From Schistocephalus solidus (lineage: Eukaryota; Platyhelminthes; Cestoda; Diphyllobothriidea; Diphyllobothriidae), in contig WEDG01005028.1 in the NCBI GenBank assembly GCA_017591395.1, positions 62,001 to 126,000 of the forward strand: a DNA stretch of 64,000 bases. Reading direction: 5' to 3'. This document shows, in pieces, positions 1 to 8,824 of this stretch. Under the pieces are notes generated by a model. It saw only the letters and a program-made list of their open reading frames with translations, did no database searches and was not told the DNA's origin. Position 1 is the stretch's first letter, and every line of letters begins with the position of its first letter. Both the position numbers and the translations under genes were made by a program.

Positions 1-247
1 GGTATTTCCTGCGTCCACTTCTGCAGTTTCAAGGAAAAGAGTCGAATATATGTTAAATCCCTTTCGAAATATTAGAAAGTAGTTCTTCAGAATGGTGAAT
101 ATGTAGCTGAGTAGATGGCTTTCCGTCTGGAAAAAGCATGTTTATCTCTTGAGCACTCATCATTAATTTGAAAATTTAAATTCAGGTAGTGAACTGTTTA
201 AAAGAAATAATGATAATTCTGAATTCTTATAAGGTATTGTTTTTCAG

Positions 248-502
248 CCGGATTACAAAGTAATAAAAGGATTCAAAGGCAGAACTCAATGTAAACTTCA
301 GAAGACAGAAGGAGATGATAAGACAGGACCACTACGATTTGGGCTTCCACAATGTTCAAGTACAGATCAAAGACGTCAACTTATTGTTAGAGAGCTCGCC
401 AATATGCCCTGCAAATCAGCGTTGTCGATATTTCGCGTATGCAAAAGAACTTTCAATATCAGAAGAAAAAATTGGCCCTTAATGCTGGATCTAAAAAGAC
501 AG
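248..502 (+). CDS. candidate internal exon, unknown protein
   Basis: This 85-codon stretch is open from end to end. It sits between a good splice acceptor (pyrimidine-rich tract ending TTTTTCAG just before 248) and a donor (CAG followed by GTATAAGC after 502). Both ends are in phase 0, and in-frame stops lie just outside on both sides, as expected for a spliced internal exon. The translation is basic and rich in Lys/Arg (begins PDYKVIKGFKGR, ends PLMLDLKRQ) with four Cys. I do not recognise a family. There is no start codon near the beginning, so the rest of the gene would lie outside the window or in exons I could not see. A chance open frame cannot be excluded. Confidence 0.4.
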
Positions 503-1270
503 GTATAAGCTCAATTCGGACAACGTTCACTAATGTCGTTTCAAGGAATATGTTATGACGTAACTGAAGCAACGGATTACATACTAAAAACTCGGAATGG
601 CTTTCTCTGCGGGCAGGTTTTTCGCAAAAATGTTCTCAACTAGCCAGAAAAATGACTGAAAGTCAAGGACCACGGTCATGCCATAGACAAAATTTTCTCT
701 TTTATTAAGATGACATTCGTTGAGCTACTACACCGGCATTTCTTGCAACAGATGTAGGATCGTAAAAACCAAGGAACAATTTTAAATAAATAAAAACTTC
801 GAGCGATCCCGACTGAAAAGATTTACTGTCAGTGACACAACCTCTGAAGGTGTGTCGTTAAAAAGCGGTTTCCTAGATGGTTTGTTGTTATGCCCCTAGC
901 CTTTCCCGTCTAAATCAACAACTGCCCCGAGGAGGTTATCCGTGAGGCTGTGGTGACGGAGAAATATAAAATGCAGTAAAAATTCTGACGAGGCAAAGAG
1001 GTGACAAGACAAAATTTGAAGAATGGTCGCTTGGTTAACCAGGTGGTATCTAAACTTTAACATACCCAAACGTATAGTCGTTTATTTGATAACAGGCCGA
1101 AGGTTGTTCCTGCCATAAAAATTTTCGTCAATGGGATCATAAAGATCACTAGGACCTTGGTTTTTGCTAGGGTTAATTTTATGCCAGCATACCACTGTAA
1201 AAGCTGATTCAGAAACCAACCGGAATAATCTGTTGGGTTAGGCCTTCGTTCATGTTAATTTACCAGTGAA
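503..1270. other. gene-free stretch
   Basis: AT-rich sequence with stops in all frames. I see no exon-like segment, recognisable mobile element or clear repeat. Confidence 0.5.
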
Positions 1271-1456
1271 CTCTTCAGGTGGATCTATCGAACATTCGCC
1301 GAACTTCACTTAGAATGCGGAATGCCAATTTGGACATCCTGTGCGGGTACTGACACTGGCCTTATTAAGCAACTACAGCGACGGACAACAGAGATCATGG
1401 ACGTCGTTAATAATCTGCCATACATCAAAAGGTTGGAGGAGTTGGCTCTAACGTAA
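1271..1456 (+). pseudogene. LINE reverse transcriptase C-terminal fragment
   Basis: The 61-codon open stretch reads like the segment after the RT catalytic core in CR1/jockey-type non-LTR retrotransposons. It has a LHLECGMPIWTSC block (family pattern: hydrophobic-LEYG-x-PIWSP-C), then IKQLQRRTTEIM (family LExVQRRATKxI) and LPYIKRLEELAL (family LPYEERLKxLxL). It ends at an in-frame TAA. Flanking frames do not extend the match, so this is a 5'- and 3'-truncated scrap. It is not close in sequence to the CR1-like LINE at the right end of the window, so it probably belongs to another family. Confidence 0.6.
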
Positions 1457-3679
1457 ATAATACCCTTCTCACGAATGAACGACCGATATGGTACGAACCC
1501 TACGCAAGAATAGCAGTAACATAAACCAGAATACGGATAAATTTGATATTCAAAAAGTCCAACGACCTGACCTTGTATTTTGCAAGCAATGTGGGGCTTG
1601 GCATACCAAATTTTATTTTCATCACGTTAAAACAAGCAGTACGGTAAAGAAAACGTGATAAGATTGTTAGACGTCGATTAGTCTGCTACCTCGGCACAAA
1701 CCCATTCTCCCTCTCCTACTCAAAACTACTCTGAATACTTCCTATAGTTAGTCAGTAAGGCTCTTTCATTTATCCTGATGATATGTTTGAGTTTGCCGAT
1801 ACAGGCCAATCACACAGCCGCTAGTAGAATATCAAACGCGAACCCACGCGCCTAGATCAACGAAAACATTTCTTTAGCTAACAGGCAATCTGACTGCGGA
1901 ATTTGTTTCGAAGTCAGGTGGTGGCAACCGACATCATGTTTAATTTTTAACGGTTAATCAGACTGTCATCTTTTTACAGCCATCATCTTTCACTTTGTGA
2001 TTGCATACAGGTAGCTCTAAGTCGGATTCCTTTTGCAATACATTAGTGTAACTATGCTTTAAAAAGACTGAAACAGTGACAATATACATATTTTGTACTG
2101 GCTGTATGCAGGTATATATAGGCACAATTTTATGGCGATAGAATCGTCAAGATAATATATACAAGAAATGATGAATGAAGAACTCCTTGAAAGACTGAGT
2201 TCACAGAAGGCATAAAAACTAGAAGAGAAGATGGTCCCTTGTAGCCCTCGTTTATTAGGTTAATACAAAAATCCAATACGGCGTTTCTCTATCAAACAAG
2301 ATTATTAAACAAGAGGCTTATTCGCTCTCTCCCATTCCCTAGAGAACAATTTGAAATCATGTGTTGCCGGTGGTTTAACTAAATTCGAACTTTACGCACG
2401 AGGAACTTCGTACCAGGGCCGGAAGATAAAGCCTTCTAACTAACCTTGACAACGAAGAAAACATGGAAAATAGCGTACTAGAAGCAGCTTTACAAGACGC
2501 CTTCTGCCTGTGGATTTTTGTCTTTCGTTGCGCATGCGATTGTAACAAGCACGACAGCGTTCTTTTAGGCTGGTCCACGGAAGCACAGTGGCGCCAAGGC
2601 CCGCCGGAGACGCGCTCGACGGACATTTTGTGTGAAAGCGCGTTAACGCGCGTTCGATGGACCCTCTAAAAGTACACCTGCCAGCTGTAGTGTAAGCCAA
2701 TCAGACTGCAGCATGTGTGATTCGACTTACGTACGCACGCACGCACGCACGCACACACGCACACACTCATTTAAAGACAGCGCCTTGAAAGTGTTCTCTC
2801 TTCTGATGACTAAATACAAGAAATCGAAGAAGCTGGACATCAAACGCCTTCTCGTACATGTGCCTGCCTGCATTTTATGCAGGATTTACTTTGTACATTA
2901 ACCAACAGATCACTGATGGCAAACACACTGACCCAGACGATTAATGCATCTAAAGAGCAGAAAGAGAAAGATAAAAACAACTAGTTCGCATGTTTAAGGC
3001 TGCATTGCTTGAAACAGCACAATTAAGTGAATAAAACAGGCTATTTGCGCAGTACAGCAGCAGGGGTAGATTTAGTCTGAAATTCCACGAAAAATATCAA
3101 AAATTTCGATCCGAAATGTTTTTGTATAGAGGAAACGCCAATTCCTTCTCTTATAAGGACTGCCTACAGGACTCAAAAGCGTAGACGGTGCCAACCGAAC
3201 CGGATGTAAAGGAATTTGTCAGAATCTCACTGGCATCACCATTTCCATTTCCACCTGAGAGCAAATTTTTCATTAAACGGGAATTAAAAAACGGGATGAC
3301 GCTTCGTCTGGGAATAATAGAAATTCTCGAAATAATTATATCTAAAAACGCTTATCCGCAGTCTAAGTCCTCACAAATCCAAACTCAGTTTGACATATAA
3401 ACGAGAAGGCACAGCTTAAGTAACTTGGACCTTGGCTGGTCAATTGACATACACACCTATCTCTTTCCTGTTCTGCTACTGTCTGTCTGAGCTCTCGAGG
3501 CGAGATTCAAACTAAAAAGGAGCACCGAATTCTAGTCTGCAACTCGGTAAAATCTAAGAATATTGTTCTCGCTTTGCAGGTAGCTTACTCGACAAAATTA
3601 AACACATTGTTGTCCATAAACTTGTTGCCCGATCTCGATCGTGTTAACAATTTGGTTTAGCCCCACGCTTTCCTGTTAC
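1457..3679. other. gene-free stretch
   Basis: AT-rich intergenic DNA. The 2.37-2.70 kb part is more GC-rich, with overlapping short open frames on both strands that look like shadows and match nothing I know. A CGCA/CA microsatellite is annotated separately. No exon pairs with good splice sites stand out. Confidence 0.4.
2731..2767. repeat. (CGCA)n/(CA)n microsatellite
   Basis: Short tandem run alternating GCAC units and CA dinucleotides. Confidence 0.8.
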
Positions 3680-3945
3680 CAATACGGACACCTCCAGTCC
3701 CGAACTGTCAACTTACGAACTTTCCGACATGTGAACGAAGAGGACTGCAAGGCTAGGATCCAGTAAGTTTTAGGACGACATAACATGCGTATTGAGTTAT
3801 TGTCATGCTTTCATGTGGACGTAACTTTGAATAGACGATAATGTCACATCAAATGGTACTGAACAACGACTTACGAACACATCGAGTTGCGCACGAAAGT
3901 TTGGAACGTAACTCAATCATAAGTTGACGGGTGTCTTTATATAAC
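3680..3945. repeat. dispersed repeat, ACTTACGAAC family, copy 1
   Basis: The segment contains several ACTTACGAAC-like blocks and a block around GTGGACGTAACTTTG that reappears, clearly diverged, at about 33050-33400 in the same orientation. Shared landmarks in order are CTGTCAACT, GAACGAAGA, a TGGATGTAA-like block, then CTTACGAAC followed by GTTGCGCACGAA/GTTACGAACG. It is non-coding on both strands, and no termini or target-site duplications were identified. The class is unknown. Confidence 0.5.
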
Positions 3946-4344
3946 TGGACTTTGTTATTTATCAGAATCTAGGGCACTTCTTATGAGGGGTGATTGCCGG
4001 TTGTACGCTTGAAATTGTGCATACAAAAACGAAGGCATTTATGAATTCAAGAGCTTGATCATCTAAAATGTAGTAGGACAGCTCGACTTTAACGAATTCA
4101 AAGTTTACCTTTAACTATCGACCTCGTGAAACTTCTATTCTCAAAAGATTCAGCTCCCTGCAATAAAAAGCCTAATTGAACCCAAATAATTTTCGTCTGA
4201 TTGCATTTAAGGCACGCGGGTTTGATGAAATAACAGCTAGTAAGGTTTACAGTATATTGAGAACTAAAATGCTCATATTGTAGTTGGGGGAAGGAGTAAA
4301 GTTTCTTCCGAACTTGGTGAAAGTCGCAGGGCACCTTTGAGTAG

Positions 4345-5045
4345 GCAAGCAAGTGGGAAGAAGTAGATGCGAGCGTTGGGACAATAGCTTTATTCGCCTG
4401 ACGTTTCGGATTCCAACTTGAACCCATAATCAGAGACAGTATCAGATACGGGTAATTTGAGACCGTTGAACTACTCCTACGAAGCAAATACGATGAAACA
4501 GAGAATCGCCTTGGACACGCCCAAGTCCTTCAGCTCCTGAAGTTCTGTCTCAGGACGTACTTCACGTTACGGAACAATCTACGAGCAGGTGAAGGTAAAA
4601 CCGTTGGGTTCGCCGATCTCCGGACTGACAGTTGAGGTGGTCATACAACGGTTGGAGCCGCTGGACTTCCAACACCACAGACCGAAATTCTGGGCTCGGT
4701 ATGTGGATGACACCTTCGTCGCTATTGGTCGGGATCAGGTGTTTACGTTCAAAGATCATCTCAACAGAATCTTCTTGGGTATATAATTTACGATGGAGGA
4801 GGAAGAAAACAACCAGCTGGTCTTCCTCGACGTCCTCGTCTTTCTCAAGGATTGTGGTGTTCAGGAAAGCGACAAATACGATGCAAGTACTGAACTTTAA
4901 CAGCAACCACCCAATCAACCACAAACTCCCTTTGTACGAGTTAACCGTATCTGATACTATCTCTGATGATGGGTTCGAGTTGGGATCCGAAACTTCATGC
5001 AAATAAAGTTCTTGTGCCAGCGAGCGCATCTACTTCCTCTCAACT
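4345..5045 (+). mobile_element. Penelope-like element fragment A between inverted repeats
   Basis: A central coding remnant of a Penelope-like retroelement is flanked by imperfect inverted repeats of about 105 bp: 4345-4452, and its reverse complement at 4942-5045. The repeat ends share the block CGCATCTACTTC and an inner block CCGTATCTGATAC. Penelope-like elements are known to carry terminal repeats in direct or inverted orientation, so the whole unit is read as a heavily internally deleted, two-ended copy. The orientation (+) comes from the RT remnant. The GIY-YIG endonuclease is missing. Confidence 0.65.
4449..4945 (+). pseudogene. Penelope-like reverse transcriptase remnant
   Basis: Three reading frames together give RT blocks typical of Penelope-like elements: a region reading LLKFCLRTYFT, then IYEQVKVKPLGSPISGL, then the catalytic block FWARYVDDTFVAI at about 4690-4730, then NNQLVFLDVLV, then LNFNSNHPINHK. 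The YVDD catalytic aspartates are intact. At least three frameshifts break the frame (about 4555, about 4785 and about 4865), and an in-frame TAA follows the YVDD block. The N-terminal part and the endonuclease are absent. This is RNA-templated DNA synthesis machinery, now dead. Confidence 0.8.
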
Positions 5046-6103
5046 ACTTCCTGGGACTCGCATTTTCACTTTTATAGGCAAGAAAGTACCAGATTTTCGA
5101 GATTAGAAATCATAACAGGATTAAATGGAGTTCAAAGTGCCTATGATAAGTAAAGAATGGTAATAACTCTTATTGCAGTCCCACTAAAGAAAGCAATACA
5201 CAGTAAAATGCAGTCATATTGGTAGACAATCGTGAATTCGCAGTCTCTCCTAGAACAACGCGTTTTTTACATTTATACGCGACGGCCATTACAGTCCCGA
5301 GGGTTCACTTGGAACACAAAAAAGTTGCTAGATAAATTCTTAATTATAAATTTCTATCAGGCCTAACTCTTGCTTCAGTCGGACCGGTAATTTCACCAAG
5401 CATATTTAAGCTTAAAAGTAGGCCATGTTATAGAGCGTTGCATTAAGTTAGCTGCTACACTTAAATTCAAATTGTTTTTCGAAGCTGTCGTCTAATCATC
5501 CTTCCCTGGTAATTCCAACTGCCATTGGGTGAACGGGGCAGACATCAATGGGCATAAGTAATTCAATATGTTTACTGGGGTATTACTTGTTTAAGTAAAA
5601 CACAACTATCCCTTTTATTATTTACACAGTCAATCACACTTTTCAAATTTGTCCAAGTACTTTAATCAATAAGAATTATCTGATGATGGTGTTAAACGCC
5701 CTTAACCTGGAACAACAACATCGAACTGCAACTTCAGTCGATTGAAACCTTATTGTGAACGAGAAAGGGGTAGAATGACGCAGCGAATTACGACCTAATT
5801 GCGCAGATAGTACTCACTGGCGTGACCTTTATTCTGCGATTTCCAACCATAAGCCTTTCATATCCGTGGCATTGTCGAAAGTTGGAGGCAAAATCGCATT
5901 ACGAAACAATTCATTCGAAGAAGTAATATGTGGTGACCGCGGTGTGCAACGTGGGTTTGTGAGTTTCCAAACCTTCACACCTTTTAGGACTGATGGCTAC
6001 CAAAACATAGGATCGGTTCTTTAAATAAACCTTTATCGGATGACTGTCCTCCCTGACCCAGGCAACATACAGGCGGCTTTCTCCACAGAATCGGAAAACG
6101 ACA
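5046..6103. other. gene-free stretch
   Basis: AT-rich intergenic DNA. A 77-codon minus-strand frame at 5911-6144 starts inside the tail repeat described next and has no recognisable domain. Confidence 0.4.
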
Positions 6104-6300
6104 GTTTGACCGTCATTGCTGATGATGTCTACCGTGTGTCCCACAACAGGATGGGCGCAGGGACGGTGCCATGTGCTTGAATTAGTCTAAAACGATAGTA
6201 GATTTACGCATCATTTACCATACTCTTTCTTTCCTCCCCACACTGGAGCCCAGTTTAAAAATGGAGTCAAGTAGACCGGGGACGGGATCTGACATACAGT
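6104..6300 (-). repeat. solo copy of RTE-LINE tail repeat (diverged)
   Basis: Read on the minus strand, the order of landmarks equals the tail of both RTE LINEs (23.7-24.0 and 34.85-35.2 kb): a CCGGTCTxCTTGACTC block, a GGGGAGGA purine block, GCGTAAATCTACTA, an AACTAATTCA-like block, CACCGTCCCTGC, ACGGTAGACATC, and finally a GGTCAAACTGTCG end. It is diverged and has no LINE coding sequence attached. Confidence 0.6.
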
Positions 6301-6419
6301 AGCTGTCCTAACACATAAAATCTGATGGATTTCATGAGTTACGGTCCGTTACGCGAAATCAGCGCACGCTGCGTCCACCAAAGTTTTACGCCAATAAAGA
6401 ATCGATCGTTAAGAAAAAT

Positions 6420-6830
6420 AAGGCTTATTGTGGTTTAAAAATTAATATAACATTGTCTAGAAATACTAATTATTTTAGAAAAGGTAAATATTACGAAAAG
6501 GTAAAAAATTGACCTAGTTAAGTAAACGGAAGTTTTAAATGTATAGGAAGCTTGTTAATGCAATTAAACGATTGAATAAAGCAGAAAAAGTAAAATAACT
6601 TTTGAAAATAGTCTTTTTCAGAGTTTTGCACATACATATTCAGCTAGATTAAGCGCAACATAAAGCATGGCCCTCATCAAAAAGCCTAACATGTGAGTGT
6701 ATATTCCCACACCGTTTCACGAGAATTGGCAGTTTTTCTTCAGTTTGTACCTTGTCTTAGATGCATTTGACCAAGGCAAACAAATTTTCGCTTGATTGCA
6801 CCGATAGGGCCATCTCAGGAGTATAATATT
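6420..6830 (+). repeat. diverged AT-rich dispersed repeat, copy 1
   Basis: This segment is homologous, in the same orientation, to about 28860-29310, which lies next to the Penelope-like element at 29.3-32.2 kb. The best-matching block is about 50 bp near the right end (GATGCATTTGACCAAGGCAA here, GATGCGTTTGACTAAGGCAA there, then CTTGATTGxxCCGATA in both). Other shared blocks are TTTAAAATGTA-like and a CCGTTTCACGA-like stretch. It is non-coding. Confidence 0.55.
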
Positions 6831-8059
6831 TCATAAGCTCACATGTTCACAGGCAGGTCACTGGCTAATAAATATAAATAGAATAGTAAGGTGCAATCGT
6901 AAACGTACCATTATGTCTATATGAAGATGACTATTCGTTTTTTAAATTTCTCTATACCTATTTCGGGTTTTCTATTACGACGAGTTTCAGATAGTATTTG
7001 AAAATGGGGTGAATTTTTACGATTTTCAGTGTCTTCAGTCGACTGCTCATAAATGTAGATTCCGTTCGATATGTTTGGTAAAATCCTCAATATAAGATAT
7101 TCCTTAAAAGCATTTACCCAAGTAGTGACTTTTTTGAGCATTGTTTCTAATGCAAACAGCAGTATGGGTCATATTTGAAGACTCACTCAAACATGAAAAC
7201 TCGCTGCCGTGAAAAATGAATGTCTACAACAAAAGCCGGGAAAATATATGCCTATAATTAGTTAAAAAACTTTCTATAACAAGTTCACTCTTTAAATAGC
7301 CCTTGAATTAGATAGTTCGCTGTCGAATGTCTGCGTACATATCATTTTTCCAAGGTGAAGTCAAGGAAAAACTGCGAACTTTTGACCAGTTTTTCGACTT
7401 CGCTGAAAATTAGAGCTACAATTTCCGCTGAAAATTAAAGAACTCCCTTTTCTCTTTCTATTGGAGCATTTTTCGATATATTTGCTTACTTCTCAGCCTA
7501 CTTCTAAGATTTCAAATACACAAGAGAGTGGCCGACTTTATACTAAGATTTTGCGATAAAATACCAGTTTTCTGCCCCTTCCGTTTTAAGTTTCCTTATT
7601 TATTTATAGCCAACTGCAGAAAGAAATTGTCTTGACAGGCTTCGCGTACGCTGTGGCAACAAAAAGTGACGGCGTGTCATCACGTATCGTATATATGCGT
7701 GTTTAAGGTCCTAATTATCGGTGTGGTAAAACAATTAACATTCACGCAAAGTTGTTGCAGCCCTTTTTGGTCCAAAATGTCTTAAATTTGCAAAGCTTAC
7801 ATTTTTTATACTTACTCTGCCCTCGTTTTATCGAAAACAATGTGATCATTCAAACCTGCATTCACCTGATTTTCGTGAAAACAAAAAAGTTTCCGTTCTC
7901 TGAAGGTATATATTCCATTTTTTCCGGTTTATATTAATGTTCCTTCATAGTGCTGCGCGCAAAAGCAACATGCTTTGATCCGTAGCTTTTACTAGCGTAG
8001 GAAAATTCCTGGATAGCAAGAAACGTTCAATTTTGGTGGATGAAAAATGTCGACAAAGC
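6831..8059. other. gene-free stretch
   Basis: AT-rich DNA with only short, low-complexity open frames. Nothing recognisable. Confidence 0.45.
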
Positions 8060-8215
8060 CAAGGGGTAAATGGAAGGGTCATTTCTGGCTCGAGTAGCCG
8101 TCATCAGCCGGTCATACACAAACCAGGTGGTGCCCCCAGTCGAGGCTCGACCCGCACCTGACGACAGAAGTCCACGGGCTCTAACCATTCAGCCACGGTT
8201 CGTTACCCGCTGGTT
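8060..8215 (-). mobile_element. tRNA-derived SINE, copy 1
   Basis: On the minus strand a tRNA-like head carries an A box at 8198-8178 (TGGCTGAATGGTTAGAGC) and a B box at 8153-8144 (GGGTCGAGCC), about 25 nt apart. A non-tRNA body follows (CACCTGG, TGTATGACCGGCTGATGA, CCAGAAATGACC). The same body occurs at 14985-15112 (-) and 15508-15690 (+). The A and B boxes are the internal RNA polymerase III promoter expected of a SINE. The cloverleaf is too degenerate to be a working tRNA. Confidence 0.65.
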
Positions 8216-8239
8216 TGAGATCGAGATTATTAACAATCA

Positions 8240-8336
8240 TAGATGCTCACCGATCGCTAGCGAGCTCCACCGTCCCCGCTCTGTCCTGGGGATCACTCTT
8301 GACTCGACGCTAGCAGCCGCACAGCGGCTAGTGCAG
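8240..8336 (-). repeat. SINE-associated module M, copy 1
   Basis: A roughly 95-bp module starts with a small hairpin-like block (AGCCGCTGTGCGGCTGCTAG) and ends GCGATCGGTGAGC. Related copies are at 8727-8824 (+), 14695-14792 (-) and 15392-15487 (+). In each SINE array it lies between the TAG/CTA microsatellite and the tRNA-like head of the next unit, so it appears to be part of a composite element. Confidence 0.6.
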
Positions 8337-8583
8337 TAGTAGTAGTAGTAGTAGTAGCAGTATTAATAGTGAACGAGCATTAGTTTTAGTAGCATTAGTA
8401 TTAATAGCAGTAGCAGTATAACTGGTAGTAGCAGTAGCAGTAGTAGCAGCAGTAGTAGTAGTAGCAGTTTGTCGTTGTTAGTAGTAGTAGTAGTAGTAGC
8501 ATTAGTAGTAGTAGTAGCAGTAGTAGTAGTGAGAAGTAGCAGTAGTAGTGCAGTAGTAGTAGTAGTAGTAGCAGTAGTAGTAT

Positions 8584-8621
<38 letters not shown>

Positions 8622-8622
8622 A

Positions 8623-8672
<50 letters not shown>

Positions 8673-8688
8673 AAGTAGTAGTAGTACC
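8334..8688. repeat. (TAG)n microsatellite
   Basis: About 350 bp of TAG/CTA trinucleotide repeat with scattered substitutions, longest pure run near 8585-8670. Open frames across it encode only poly-Val/Leu/Thr/Tyr and are not genes. Inverted copies of module M flank it. Confidence 0.9.
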
Positions 8689-8726
8689 GCGACATTTTTC
8701 GGTTCTGATCATCTGCCTTTACAACT

Positions 8727-8824
8727 ACTAGCCACTGTGCGGCTGCTGTCGGGGTTTTCGATGAATGAGCCCGGCAGGAGTGGGATGAGTGTTACGTAGC
8801 GATCGGTGAGCGTTCATCAATGAA
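8727..8824 (+). repeat. SINE-associated module M, copy 2
   Basis: This copy is inverted relative to the one at 8240-8336. It begins CTAGCCACTGTGCGGCTGCT and ends GATCGGTGAGCGTTCATCAA. With the other copy it makes a palindromic frame around the TAG microsatellite. Confidence 0.6.

Noticed and set aside
5911..6144. 77-codon frame as a small gene
   Set aside because: Its first codons fall inside the LINE-tail-type repeat, and no motif supports it.
8334..8688. CRISPR-like repetitive array
   Set aside because: Pure 3-bp tandem repeat without spacers, in a eukaryotic genome.
8363..8712. Open frames of about 100 codons (poly-Thr, poly-Leu, poly-Val)
   Set aside because: They are reading frames through the TAG microsatellite, with no other sequence content.
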